From assembly GCA_965153355.1 (NCBI GenBank), contig OZ231127.1:87978001-88042000 (forward strand): DNA of 64,000 nucleotides, written 5' to 3'. Under the pieces are notes generated by a model, which was not told the DNA's origin, searched no databases, and saw only the letters and a program-made list of their open reading frames with translations. Each line of letters opens with the position of its first letter. Position 1 is the stretch's first letter. Origin of the DNA: Flaccisagitta enflata (taxonomy: Eukaryota > Chaetognatha > Sagittoidea > Aphragmophora). The position numbers were made by a program, and so were the translations under genes. Positions 1 through 25,547 of the stretch are shown in pieces.

Positions 1-128
1 GAAACGCGGTTTTTGCACAGGCGTAACAGACCGACCGACGGACGGACCGACGGACGGACGGACCGACGGACCGACGGACGGACGGACAGACCCTCTTATA
101 GAGATGCGTTCCTGACGGACGCACCTAA
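1..128 (+). mobile_element. Helentron/HINE-like element, hairpin class GATGCG, 5' end cut by window
   Basis: A short (GACC/GACG)n tetranucleotide core is followed by the phrase ccctcttatagag, a stem-loop with GATGCG and CGCA arms, and CTAA then an A run. The same pieces in reverse order make up the copy at 56573-56899, so this is the 3' part of that family. A tetranucleotide core plus a 3' stem-loop next to CTAA resembles the non-autonomous Helentron group (DINE-1/mini-me, bivalve pearl elements), known to me from recall. No coding capacity. Confidence 0.6.
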
Positions 129-159
129 AAAAGACAATGCGAGACATAATGTCAATGAT

Positions 160-248
160 ATTTCCGACCGACTGACCAACCGACATAATCACTGACGGAC
201 CAACAGACCGACCAAGAAATGGCTTATAGAGTCACGTGAATGCGACTC
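160..248 (+). mobile_element. Degenerate Helentron/HINE-like 3' end
   Basis: A second 3' end follows the first: GACC/GACG-type tetranucleotides, then ggcttatagagtc and an imperfect hairpin (AGTCACG...TGCGACT). The terminal CTAA is eroded and no 5' half is visible, so it is a truncated older copy in tandem with its neighbour. Confidence 0.45.
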
Positions 249-1575
249 TGAAAGTTATGACTGATAAAAATTGACGATATGAATTCTTTAAAGAGTGTTT
301 GTTCTCTTCCCGATGTATATAGTCTTGATTTGAATGACAACAACAACAACAAGAACGACTTGAAAACCTCGAAACAAAAATTCCAAAACATCAGATTTGA
401 ATTCCAAAAGAGGAATAAGTCGTTTTTCCACATTTCATTTTTCGCCGGTTGTCTTTCTTTTTTCTCTCTCTAAATTCTTTTTTTTTCCTCTCTTGGAATG
501 GAATAGTTTTAAAGCAGTGATAGACAGACTGACTGACGGACGAGAAGGTACGTTTTTTGAACAGGGGTTGCATCGTCAGTCCGTCAGAAAAAAAACCTTA
601 AAGTTATGTTGACTGAAAAAAAAAGAAGTTAAAGTCGAATTGATAGAAGAAAAAGAATTCGATTTGCAAAACTAAAGAAAATATTTAAGGACTTGAAAAA
701 CGATTTCTCTGTATTCACTATCATTGCTATTGATCTATTTCCGTTTCAATGACTTGCGCTACTACACTATTTTTTTGTGCGAATAAACGTCATATTTAGA
801 AACTTCTGGTTGGCGTCATTCAAAGGGAAAAGTAAGCTCTCTCTCTATGCTATGAATATCAAAGATAATATTCCTGGTCTGGAAATGGCAAAGCTTCCTA
901 GAATTCCTAGAAAAAGAAAATGGGAAAAGTTTGTTTCAACCCTATGATTGAAAAAGTCGAATTACATAATTTGACATTTTTTTTTCAATTAGCGGATTTC
1001 CGTGGCTCTTCGATTCTTTTTTTTTTTTGGGGGGGGGGGTGCGTGAATGCCAAATTGTAGCCTCTCAAACCAATACATTAACGCCCGGCTATAGAGGATC
1101 CGCGAGTTACGCAAATCCATCTATCACACACTTGAAATTTTGGTCCCATCATGAAATTTCCGGTTTATTTCTTTATTTTTATCTTTTTGTTTTTATTTTT
1201 TTGTCAATTTGGCGATAACATAACAGATAAACTTTGTTGGTCCCATTGCGGGGTTCAACTGTAGTTAGACCAAGCCTTAAAAAATCTTTTTCTTTTCTAA
1301 AAAAACAATCATCAAGGGATTTGAAGAAAATTTCTCTGTTTTCCCCTTTGAGAAATTTGAAAGAAAAAAAAGTGACGCTCGCTTTTAAAGAAAGTTTTTT
1401 TCTTTAAGTTTTGACAGATTGTTAAAGAAGATTTATGAGTCCCAAATGAAATCAAACACGATCTTCGGCTTAAGTTCGATAACCTAATATATAATGCATG
1501 TGTAATCATATAAAGCATCTGATGAGTCGGCATACTTCGCTTACTTGTAAAAAAATATGTTTATATGTTTAAAAA
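249..1575. other. AT-rich intergenic DNA, no gene seen
   Basis: Only short, low-complexity reading frames, A/T runs and a poly-G/poly-T junction near 1020-1040. A few GACG/GTCC remnants near 520-590 may be fragments of Helentron-like elements. I see no exon with a recognisable domain. Confidence 0.5.
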
Positions 1576-1784
1576 CAAGCCTAGATACACGGCCAATTAG
1601 TAGTCGCAGGGCAGGGGCAGTTATGTGAGTGGGTGGGGGCTGTAATGTGGAAGGGCAGGGGCAGTAACGCTCAGAAATCGCTTTTCTAGCCAGTTTCACG
1701 TCATCCAAGTTTTCGCATAACAGACAGACAGACCTACATACCTACCAAGGGACACTATTATAGAGTCTCTTAGCAAGCGACTAA
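1576..1784 (+). mobile_element. Helentron/HINE-like element, AGTCGC class
   Basis: It starts CAAGCCTAGATACACGGCC, has a subterminal GTAGTCGC motif, two copies of a gggcaggggcagt phrase, a GACA-type tetranucleotide patch, and ends in an imperfect hairpin whose distal arm is GCGACT, then CTAA. It is the same subfamily as the copy at 39560-39806, whose boundaries can be verified. Non-coding. Confidence 0.65.
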
Positions 1785-1805
1785 AACCCTTTTTCTTCAT
1801 GTACA

Positions 1806-3430
<1,625 letters not shown>

Positions 3431-3656
3431 TTAGTCGCGACTCTACACCCCGCATTGTCGGTCCGTCCGTCTGTCCGTCCGTCCGTCCGTCCGTCCGTCC
3501 GTCCGTCCGTCCGTCCGTCCGTCCGTCCGTCACACTTTACTTTTTTTGGGGTTTTGGGGTTTTTGGCATCACTGCTCCTGCCCAAATGATCTGGTAACCT
3601 CAATTACGGCCCCTGCCTACCCGCACGCGACTGGGGTAGCCGTGTATCCGGCCTTG
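3431..3656 (-). mobile_element. Helentron/HINE-like element with (GTCC)n core, AGTCGCG class
   Basis: Read on the minus strand it runs from CAAGGCCGGATACACGGCTA through a subterminal AGTCGCGTGCGGG motif and the cagggg/gggcaggagcagt phrases to a (GGAC)n core of about 65 bp, then a collapsed hairpin AGTCGCGACT and CTAA. The layout matches at least ten other copies in the window. Non-coding and non-autonomous. Confidence 0.75.
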
Positions 3657-4333
3657 TTTTCTATTCCATGCTCTGTGACTGTATTCTTAAGCTGCTCGTC
3701 AAACAGAGCATCAAAAAATGATTTTTTTTACTTCTCTTTTCCCTTAAAATTCTGGACCTTTGTCTTGATTTCGTTTATACGCGTTTAAATTTTCGATTCT
3801 TTGACGCGACTTTGAACAAATGTTTACATTTTCTTCGATGAAAAATTTCTGCTATCATTCAAAAAAAAAAAAGGAAAAGAATCATTAAATGATCAAGAAT
3901 TCAAAACGAGATCTGGAACATTCTCTTTAGTTTTTTTTTCTTTTCTTTTTTTCATTTACTTTCCCTTTTTGATCGATTTCTTTTCCTTTTCTTTTCTTTT
4001 TTTTTCAAATTTTCTCTTCTCGATTATGATTGTCATTTTATCTTTTCAATAATAAGCCGGAGAATCTAAGTTTATTTGGTTTTCGAATGTTCTAAGAATA
4101 ACGAATGTAATAAAACATGTCGTTTTCTACAACGTATTCGTGGAAAAATGTGTATTGTTTCAGTCGCTTCATGCATCCGTCTTTATTTTACTATATCCGC
4201 CACAAATGGGATATCAGGCAACGCCGCAGATTTGAACATCTCAATTTGTACCAAGTTTAGTGGCCCTTTATTTAGGTCACATTTGGCGTTATACTGTTGC
4301 TTTGGTCGTTTCTATGCCTTGAATTTTTAAGGC
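3657..4333. other. AT-rich intergenic DNA, no gene seen
   Basis: Poly-T/poly-A rich sequence with runs such as ttttcttttctttt near 3950-4010. No coding exon or structured repeat is visible before the minisatellite starts. Confidence 0.5.
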
Positions 4334-7300
4334 TACAAACAGAGACCCCACTTAAGACCATTTGCAAACCGACAAACATTTGAGTCCATTTACAACTTGA
4401 CAAACACGCCCCTGTTAAGTCCATTTGCAAACAGACAAGCAGACCTCACTTAAGACTATTTGCAAACAGACAAACAGACCCCACTCGAGTCCATTCGCCG
4501 CGTGACAAACCTACCCAACTTAAGACCATTTGCAGACAGAGAAACAGACTCCATTTGAGTCCATTTGCAACTTGACCAAGAGACCCCATTTACTACCAGT
4601 TGCAAACAGACAAACATACCTCACTTGAGAACATTTTCAGACAGACAAAAAGACCCAACTCGAGTCCATTTGCCATATGACAAACAGACCCAACTTAAGA
4701 CCATTTGCAGACAGAGAAACAGACTCCATTTGAGTCCATTTGCAACTTGACAACCACACCCCTGTTGAGACCATTTGCAAACAGACAAACAGACCTCACT
4801 TGAGAACATTTTCAGACAGAGAGACAGACTCCATTTGAGTCCATTTGCAACTTGACCAAGAGACCCCATTTACTACCAGTTGCAAACAGACTCCATTTGA
4901 CATAGAGACCCCATTTAACAATGGCAAAAAACAAAAACCGGACAGTTACTTCTTCTGCTAGTAAATCCTTTGAAAATTCACCCAGTGTGCTGAAATTTTT
5001 ACTGTAGTTACCTTTTAGTATCATTAAGCATCACTGAAAAAATCAATGACCTGCTCCAAATAGTTTGAGAATTATAGATTTTTTAAAACTGCTTGTCAGA
5101 TGATCAGAAATTCAATCTGCACACATAAGAATTTACAAAAAGAGAACAAATAAACTTTAAAAAACCATACTAAATCTAGTCCGATTTTGATGTTGTTTGA
5201 AGTGGAAGTAGACCACATTGTTTGCAGGCTGTGGTAAAAATTTTATTACGAAACTAAGAATGAAGTAAATGAAGATGAAATCCAAAATATAAATTAATGC
5301 TATAGCCGTAGTTTTTAACCAATTATCATAGTTTTTTAACTGGTAACTTTTGTACATATGGTTCATCTCCAGTAAAATCTTGGTAAAGATTGAAGCATTT
5401 TTAGACCCCCAAATTTCAAAAATATTTTTACAGGTGGCTAAATATTTTTTATCCTGAGCAAGCTTACAATCAACCAATATCTACCCCACTAGACTTTATC
5501 TGAGTAGAAGCAAATTTTGCCTAGTATTAGTAAATAACACCATCAGACTACAGTTCAAAAATCATAACAAAACTCCCAATACTTTTTGCACAATGTCAAT
5601 TTTACTAAAATGGAATTATTTTGATGAAGGATAAATGTCATCTCTGGCAGTCAAAAAAAGAGGTGACTTCAGTAAAAACGTGATTACGGCTGAAGTATTC
5701 AACGGATTTTGATGAAATTTGAACCACACATAGTCCAAATCATGGTTATTATTCACTGTAAATTTTATGCAAATTGGTCAACATCTTCATATGTTTTTGC
5801 TCTCTCAAAATTTGTCCGTTTTTTTTTGTTTTTGCCATTGTTACTACCATTTGCAAACAGACAAACATACCTCACTTGAGAACATTTTCAGACAGACAAA
5901 AAGACCCCACTCGAGTCCATTTGCCATGTGACAAACAGACAAACAGACCTCACTTGAGAACATTTGCAGACAGAGAAACAGACTCCATTTGAGTCCATTG
6001 GCTACTTGACAAACACACCCCTGTTAAGTCCATTTGCAAACAGACATACAGACCTCACTTGAGAACATTTTCAGAAAGACAAACAGACTCCATTTGAGTC
6101 CAAAAGCAACTTGACAAAGAGACCCCATTTACTACCATTTGCAAACAGACAAACAGACCTCACTTGAGAACATTTTCAGACAGACAAACAGACTCCATTT
6201 GAGTCCAATAGCAACTTGACAAAGAGACCCCATTTACTACCATTTGCAAACAGACAAACAAATCCCATTTGAGACTTTTTGCAAACAGACAAACCGATCC
6301 CTCTCGAGTCCATTTGCCATGTGACCACTTAAGTCCATTTGTAAACAGACAAACAGACCCCTCTCTCGAGTCCATTTGCAACTTGACAAATAAACCCTCT
6401 CTTAAGTCCATTTGCAATCAGACAAGCAGACCTCACTTAAGACCATTTGCAAACAGACAAACAGACCCCACTCGAGTACATTTGCCATGTGACAAACAGA
6501 CCTCACTTGAGAACATTTGCAGACAGAGAAACAGACTCCATTTGAGTCCATTGGCTACTTGACAAACACACCCCTGTTAAGTCCATTTGCAAACAGACAT
6601 ACAGACCTCACTTGAGAACATTTTCAGAAAGACAAACAGACTCCATTTGAGTCCAAAAGCAACTTGACAAAGAGACCCCATTTACTACCATTTGCAAACA
6701 GACATACAGACCTCACTTGAGAACATTTTCAGAAAGACAAACAGACTCCATTTGAGTCCAAAAGCAACTTGACAAAGAGACCCCATTTACTACCATTTGC
6801 AAACAGACAAACAGACCTCACTTGAGAACATTTTCAGAAAGACAAACAGACTCCATTTGAGTCCAAAAGCAACTTGACAAAGAGACCCCATTTACTACCA
6901 TTTGCAAACAGACAAACAGACCTCACTTGAGAACATTTTCAGACAGACAAACAGACTCCATTTGAGTCCAATAGCAACTTGACAAAGAGACCCCATTTAC
7001 TACCATTTGCAAACAGACAAACAAATCCCATTTGAGACTTTTTGCAAACAGACAAACCGATCCCTCTCGAGTCCATTTGCCATGTGACCACTTAAGTCCA
7101 TTTGTAAACAGACAAACAGACCCCTCTCTCGAGTCCATTTGCAACTTGACAAATAAACCCTCTCTTAAGTCCATTTGCAATCAGACAAGCAGACCTCACT
7201 TAAGACCATTTGCAAACAGACAAACAGACCCCACTCGAGTACATTTGCCATGTGACAAACAGACCCAACTTAAGATCATTTGCAGACAGAGAAACAGACT

Positions 7301-7592
7301 CCATTTGAGTCCATTTGCAACTTGACAAACACACCCCTGTTAAGTCCATTTGCAAACAGATAAACAGACCTCACTTGAGAACATTTTCAGACAGACAAAC
7401 AGACTCCATTTGAGTCCAATAGCAACTTGACAAAGAGACCCCATTTACTACCATTTGCAAACAGACAAACAAATCCCATTTGAGTCGTTTTGCACACAGA
7501 CATACAGATCCTTCTCGCGTCCATTTTCCATGTGACCACTTAAGTCCATTTGCAAACAGACATACAAACCCTACTTGAATTGAGTTGCAACC
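4334..7592. repeat. 33-bp minisatellite with higher-order repeats (split by a MITE at 4918-5841)
   Basis: The monomer is about 33 bp with a core like catttgcaaacagacaaac followed by variants of agaccCCACTtgagtC. Neighbouring monomers differ, but blocks are copied as higher-order units: the block around 6160-6417 recurs at 6923-7180 (763-bp offset), and a shorter unit of about 110 bp recurs several times between 6590 and 6960. Reading frames inside translate the repeat and are not genes. The regularity lets the insertion at 4918-5841 be defined against the uninterrupted units. Confidence 0.93.
4918..5841. mobile_element. TA-flanked MITE (Tc1/mariner-like) inside the minisatellite
   Basis: The element begins ACAATGGCAAAAAACAAAAA and ends with the reverse complement (gtttttgccattgt), and is flanked by TA on both sides. 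The interrupted minisatellite unit reads ccatt-TA-element-TA-ctacc, and intact units elsewhere in the array read ccatttactacc, so the empty site is present in the same window. A TA duplication with TIRs is the signature of Tc1/mariner-type DNA transposons. The longest internal frame (5157-5477, minus, 106 codons) shows no transposase motif, so this 924-bp copy is probably non-autonomous. Confidence 0.85.
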
Positions 7593-8599
7593 TTAAAATG
7601 AATTTACAGAGCTTAAGCACGCTCCTCAATTTGGCTTTTTATTGGAAATAGAATAAAGTAATGCAAAAACTCCATCAGTGCGGTTGTGTTTTTATCTTAC
7701 TCGGTAGTTTTTTGTTTACAACTTCCTTCTTCAAGCAAAATTTATCTCTGGCAGCATTTTTAAAGACAAAACGTCATGAAATGCTTCTGTCTATCGCTTC
7801 CAGAAATCTAGCATTTCATAACAAAACAAGACACAATGCGAAACCCAATCTTGCTCTGAATAGCATTTTTACAACTTTTTAGCAGGTTTTTTTTCAGTAG
7901 TTGATCATTACATTGGTCGGTCTGTCTGGCGGTGCGTCCATACATTACATTTGCTCTGAATTGATATTTTTGATGTTGGGAAGGGAAACAAAAATTGTGT
8001 TTATGGAACTCTGATTTGACCCTAAGACCAGAAATTAACAACCGCATTGGTGGAGTTCTCCATTGTATTTCCACCGATAACCGAGGGTGTAAGCCTTGTC
8101 TCTCAAAAATCTTTTTCTTTAGACCCCTCCCGATGAAAAATCACTTAATTCTCATAATCCGTTAGAAAATATTCATAACCTCTACGTCAAGCGAGCTGTC
8201 TCTCTGTATGTCAAGAATTGTAGAAATGATTACCTTAGGTTTCTCGTTGTTTAGCTGGTCCATTGATTGATCTGTCTTCAATTATCAGTCGGCTTAATGG
8301 ACGGGATTTATTGATAACTGAAAAGAATCTTGGTCATCATCTGACCGTCCCATACCATGTCTGCCCTCTGCCCAAACTCTGTTGCCCCTGTCCATTTCTC
8401 CCTTTCTAAACCTACCCTGTGAGAAAAAGGTGAACTATATGCAGTCACAAGTACGTAATTCCAGGCCAGGCGCACCGGCGACCCTTTTTTTCCATACTCA
8501 CAAACAAAGCCCATATATTGGTCTCGTTTCACCTTCTTTTTTTTCCTTCTAGTGCTCGTTTTAACATCGAACTCTCTTTCTTGTTTACTTGTTTTGCAG
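7593..8599. other. Region upstream of the light-chain coding exons
   Basis: It presumably holds the promoter and first non-coding exon of the MRLC gene, but I cannot place a TATA box or transcription start. A 3' splice site (ttgttttgcag ending at 8599) suggests that the ATG-bearing exon is preceded by a 5'-UTR exon somewhere upstream. A long minus-strand frame at 8308-8886 is antisense to the exon and looks spurious. Confidence 0.4.
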
Positions 8600-8633
8600 A
8601 TCCGCCCAAAACAAAACAAAAACAACACCGAAA

Positions 8634-14821
<6,188 letters not shown>

Positions 14822-14878
14822 AAAAGAAAGAATTCCACATTGAGGCATGAGATGAATAGAAACTTTGTGAAATTGATG

Positions 14879-14957
14879 GGAGGTGGCAAGTGGCAGGTGG
14901 CAGGTGGCAGGTGGATAGTGGCAGGTGGCAGGTGGAAGATGGAGGGTGGCAGATGTC
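14879..14957. repeat. Short GGTGGCA minisatellite in the probable MRLC 3' UTR
   Basis: About ten imperfect 7-bp units (ggtggca, agtggca, ggtggaa) within 60 bp of the stop codon. Confidence 0.85.
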
Positions 14958-15156
14958 AAGTGACAAGAGAGTAGGAGATGAGGTGTATTTATGATGCTAC
15001 AGCGAAAGGAGTTTTAAAGTCTTCTCAAGGTGGCTGAGAAAGAGACGCCATTTCATGTTTTTGAAAAAGTGCGGTGGGAAGAGGTTTGAGATGTGTGGTG
15101 TGGCATGAGGAAAGCCGGGAGAATTTTGGAGTAATCAACTGTGAATGATAGTAAAG

Positions 15157-15480
15157 CAGGGGTGTATAAAGTTGAGTATTCCCCCCCCCAGTGGGGGGGG
15201 AATAAAATCAAAGGGTTTGGAGATGGGGAAGAAAATCAAAAGTTTGAAAAAAAGAAAAATGAAAATTTTTGAGGATCTAACTCTTTTGGTAGTACCAAAA
15301 GGTGAAATACAATTACTACGACTCAATTCAAAGCTATATTAACCTAAAATATACTGTTTTATAGCTTTGAGGGGAAGAAAATTGAAGATTTTATAAGGCG
15401 ACGAGAAGCGCTGTGGGGAAGAAAATCAAAGGCAGGGGGGGGGAATAAAATCAAAAGCCGCTCAACTATATACACCCCTG
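15157..15480. mobile_element. hAT-like MITE with perfect 8-bp target duplication
   Basis: TIRs are CAGGGGTGTATAAAGTTGAG and its near reverse complement (ctcaactatatacacccctg), with C- and G-runs just inside. TAGTAAAG occurs immediately on both sides (15149-15156 and 15481-15488). An 8-bp duplication with CAGGGGT ends is the hAT signature. The 324-bp body has no transposase. Confidence 0.92.
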
Positions 15481-15488
15481 TAGTAAAG

Positions 15489-21290
<5,802 letters not shown>

Positions 21291-21510
21291 TTAGTTGCAT
21301 GCTAGGCGACTCCAAAGACCACTATTTGGTCTATTGGATGGTCCATTGGTTGATTTATGGGTTTGTTCGTCCATCAGTTGATTAGTGCATTTCTGCATCA
21401 TCGCCTCTGCCATTGTGCCAATTTGGCTTCCAACATCACTACCCCTGCCCACCCATACAGAATTAATGCTTCGTTTCTAATCTTGTTTAGTGTTAATTTG
21501 CTGCCATGTT

Positions 21511-22039
21511 TTTAGTCGCGTGCTACGCGACTCTATAAGCCACTTTTCGGTCGGTCCGTCCGTCCGTCCGTCCGTCGGTCCGTCCGTCAGTCCGTCTGTC
21601 CGTAACAAAACTGTTTAAAAGGCTTTTTACTCAAAATGAAGACATTTTAAATGTTTTCGAATGTTTCTAAGGCGTTTATTAGCCTCTATAAGCCACTTTT
21701 TGGTTGGTCAGTTGGTCTGCTGGTCTGTCAGTCTGTCCATCACAAAGTTGTTTAAAGGGTGTTAAAGCCAATTTAAAAACATTCTAAATGTTTTTGAATG
21801 TTATTTTGTCATTCATACACCTCTATAAGCCACTTTTTTGTTCATCTGTCTGTCTGTCCATTTGTCCGTCTGTCCGTTTGTCCGTCTGTCTGTCCGTCCA
21901 TTGGTTTGTCACAAAGTTGTTTTTTATGACTTTTGGTTGCTAGTTCATAGGTTTTTTTAAATGTTTTAGTCTGTTCATCTGTCTGTCTGCCTGACCTTTC
22001 TGAAATTGCTGACGCACGCGACTTAGGTCTAATGACCTT
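21511..22039 (-). mobile_element. Helentron/HINE-like element with about three internal core repeats
   Basis: Ends as in the AGTCGCG class (hairpin arms AGTCGCGTG and TACGCGACT at the left, cacgcgactta and gaccttg at the right), but the interior is about three tandem units of roughly 150 bp. Each unit starts tctataagccactttt, followed by GTCC/GTCT-type repeats, acaaa(a/g)ttgttt and a catttaaatgttt-like tail. This is the layout described for bivalve pearl elements (core monomers plus tetranucleotides), from recall. A more degenerate relative lies just upstream (about 21288-21490). Confidence 0.75.
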
Positions 22040-22220
22040 GTTAATCTCTAAGCATGATTGGAGAGTCATTGGCGATCATGTAACCGACAGTTGACTGACC
22101 GACAAGATTGTTCACCTTTTTATTGAATGCCCCCACTCTTAAAGCGCCCTCTAAGGTCTTTGTCTGACACTTAAAGCTTCAGATCCAAAACAAAAGCCAC
22201 TCAAAAAGGGTCCTAGTTAT

Positions 22221-22221
<1 letters not shown>

Positions 22222-22314
<93 letters not shown>

Positions 22315-22349
22315 ACAAAAGCCACTCAAAAAGGGTCCTAGTTATGGGC

Positions 22350-22413
<64 letters not shown>

Positions 22414-22430
22414 TAGAGAGAGAGAGAGAG
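22222..22430. repeat. Duplicated (GA)n block
   Basis: Two (GA)n tracts are each preceded by the same 37-bp sequence (aacaaaagccactcaaaaag...gttatggg), so a unit of unique DNA plus microsatellite was tandemly duplicated. Confidence 0.85.
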
Positions 22431-22449
22431 CTGAACGTTTCAACAACCC

Positions 22450-23365
22450 TCATTGCACCGGTGATAAACAGAATTCTGACGACAAATCAACTGCATTAGA
22501 ATCAGTGGTTCATGGTTCTGTTTCGCGTGTATGACTATGAGCTTCAATCCTACTGTACAAAGCTTGTAAAAGTGCGACAGGAAGACTTTCTTCATCTCTC
22601 AGACATGGGAATGCTTTTGCTGAAACAGTCATACTTGAATCATCATGTCTGATCGTGACCCTTCAATTTACCCATCATGTTCATTTTACAGTATGACCTC
22701 GGTTTTTCTTTCACTCGGATCTAATAAATAAACATAAAATATAATCTCTATTTATGTCATCTTTATATGCCAAATATGTTTTAATTCTTATCAAAATCTC
22801 AATCATGTTTTAATTTCTACTTATGATGCATTGTTAAAATTGTTATTTATCACAAAATATTTCATTATTTTTTCATGCAAAAAATCTGTCAATCTTTTTC
22901 CTTCCTAGAATTTTTTATCATTTGCAATTCATTCAGAAGCTAAGCTTGTATTCATTTTAAAGATAATCTAAATAGTTACTGGTAGAAAAAAATTGAATGG
23001 TAAGAATGTAAAATTCGATTTAACAACAATTGGATTTAACAGCCGAAATTTCTCAGTCCCTTCAGAACCGTTAAATCGGGTTCTCACTATATAATCATAT
23101 ATCAGTATATATCGGTATATATATATCGGTATGTATATCGGTAAGTTGATCTATCCTTTTAGTTGGTCTGTTTGTTGGTCCATAATGGCTGGATTTCTCA
23201 ACACTAATTCATTTATAGTACAAATGTCAAAACGCCTGAGCCGAAACCTGCGGACAGTTAAATCCTGTTCAGCCATTTTAACGGATTTCAAGGGACTGGC
23301 AAATCTTGACTGTTAAAGGGGAAATGATATAGGCGGAATTGAAACAGCTATACAGAAAACAACAG
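22450..23365. other. AT-rich intergenic DNA, no gene seen
   Basis: Contains a short atatatcggtat-type repeat near 23098-23140. No exon or element boundary is recognised. Confidence 0.5.
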
Positions 23366-23842
23366 GTCGCCCAAGGGCAATATGTGGTCAGTGGTACCCG
23401 TTGCCCTGCTTTGCATAGTTGTAAATCGGAATGAGAGGAAACAGGGCAGCGGCCCCGAAGGGGACGAAGTAGAACACAGGGGGACTTTTGTTCATCCGTC
23501 CGTTCGTCCGTCCGTCCGTCAGTCCCCCCAGGCCCTCTCAGGCCTGAAATCTGCCCTCTCAGGCCTGAAGTCTGCCACTCAGGCTTGAAATCTGCCCTCT
23601 CAGGTTTCAGTCCTGAGAGGGCAGATTTCAGGCCTGAGAGGGCAGATTCAAGGCCTGAGAGGGCAGATTCAAGGCCTGAGAGGGCATATTTCAAGCCTGA
23701 GAGGGCAGATTTCAGGCCTGAGAGGGTAGATTTCAGGTCTGAGAGGGCCTGGGGGGGACGAACAGTCGGACGGACGAACGAACAGACGAACAAAAGTCCC
23801 CCTGTGTTCTACAGGACTTCATCCCCTTCGGGGCCGCTGCCC
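23366..23842. mobile_element. Foldback element family C, copy 1
   Basis: Inverted arms carry cagcggccccgaaggggac (itself a small hairpin, CCCC GA GGGG), then the phrase gaacacagggggacttttgt and GTCC/GTTC-type tetranucleotides. The second arm is the reverse complement and ends cttcggggccgctgccc. The middle is an inverted 21-22-bp minisatellite (caggcctgagagggcagatt). The left side also carries cgcccaagggcaatatgtgg, shared with copy 2 at 46909. No coding capacity. Confidence 0.85.
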
Positions 23843-23989
23843 AAAAAAGAATGAGTTGGAAGGACCATAGATTTGCATCCATTATGGAAGGCGGTTCTGT
23901 TATAGCGGGGTTTAACTATACTCCTCCGTTACAATATTAAGATAAGATAAATGGTTCGCGAGAGTTGCCCATGACGAGAGTAAACGCTG

Positions 23990-25330
23990 AAACAAATTCC
24001 AAAAAGATTGCAGAAACATTTGCGTGCTATTTTGAGTGGCCATGAGACGCCAGTACATATGAAATTAAAAGCCCAATTTGAAAACTCATATTCTTCCTAC
24101 ATCCCCGACCATATCAATGATATAATCACACCATATCTCCTGACTTGGCCCGATATGATAGATTTGGTCTCAAAAGTGAAACCTGGTAAAGCGGCATCTG
24201 GCAGTATAAAACCAGAACATCTACTCTATGGAAGTCCCGAGCTTTTTTGCCATTTTCATCTACTTTTCAATGGACTCATACAACACGGTTATGTTTCCGC
24301 TGAGTTTTTAAAAGGGACGATCACGCCCATAACACAGAGGGTGACCTTTCAGACCCTTCAAATTATAGAGGGATTACCCTGAGTTGTTTGCCTGCTAAAT
24401 TGCTTGAATTAGCCATTCAGTTGAAAACATGCTATCTGCTTGGGACAGACGAGCTTCAATGCGGTTTTAAACATAAAACCAGCACAAACCACGCATTGTA
24501 CACAATGAAGTCCACAATTGACCATTTCTTAGAAAAAGGATCTGATGTCTATGTGGCTTATTTAGATTGCACATAAGCATTTGATCGAATACCGCATTAT
24601 GGATTATTCTCTGAATTGATGACTTGCAACATTCCACTTTGCATACTGTTATGCCTTGTTTATTGGTACATTAATATGTCCTCATGTGACAAATGGGGCG
24701 ATGATCTTAGTCGAGATTTCAAAATTCCTCTTGGAATAAAACAAGGGGGGATTTAATTCTCCCGACCTATTTGGCTGCTATATTGATGATCCGACTCACT
24801 TACTACGTGGATTGAACATTGGCTGCAACTTTTTTGGCTATGATCCTTTTTGCGAATGATTTATGACTTTTATGTCTTTTCTTGGCTATGATCCTTTTTG
24901 CGGATGATTTATGTCTGTTGGCACCAATCAGGGCTGCCTTGAACAAGCTCATTCAGAAATGCGCTTCTTACTGCAACAAACATGGACTCACATTCAATGC
25001 CAAAAAGTCTAAAATTCTTTTTTTCTCAAAGAACAATGTTGATCATGAACGAATCCTTCCCATCTCTCTAAATGGCGATATAATTGAATGCTGCCATTCA
25101 GTTAAATATCTTGGCACACGAGTCGTCTCTGATAAAGGACTATCCTTTTCCGCCTCTAAAGATCTCTCTTCTTTTTATCATGCATCGAATGCAATTCTAA
25201 GAGCCGTGACCAAACCTAGTCTTTCTATTTTCTTTCTCTTTTTGTCAATCTGTCGCTTTATTGCTGACGAAATAAAAGAGCATGCATTACCTTCGTTGTC
25301 TACCTGCATGCGACTGAGCGTAAGGTAGCC
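23990..25330 (+). pseudogene. Non-LTR retrotransposon reverse transcriptase, decayed
   Basis: Successive fragments in different frames read as a LINE reverse transcriptase: KPGKAASGSIKPEHLLYGSP and GTITPI (24008-24382), then NYRGITLS with LLELAI and QCGFKHKTSTNHALY ending at YLDCT (in-frame stop) followed by AFDRIPHYG, then the catalytic FADDLCLLAP block (24882 onward) with YLGTRV. At least one frameshift and several stops break it, so it is dead. The endonuclease and 3' end are not seen. General layout suggests a CR1/jockey-like lineage, but I cannot assign the clade. Confidence 0.85.
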
Positions 25331-25547
25331 TTTGTGGATTTGTACTTGGAAATTTTAATCACTAGCAAATGCAGTATAATGTTACTTTACATGTCTTGTC
25401 AAATGCTAGCTTTTCTGAGATGTTCACAGAAAGACGCAGTTTTCCGTCGAGAGTCTCAGCTTTTAGTTTTTCCGATGTTTGCCTGGTAAAAACAAAAGCA
25501 GGTACAGGAACCAAAATATGGAAAAGGTTGGCCGGGGAGATTTACGA

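Noticed and set aside
5157-5477. 106-codon minus-strand frame inside the 4918-5841 MITE
   Set aside because: No transposase or other motif; AT-rich composition makes such a frame likely by chance.
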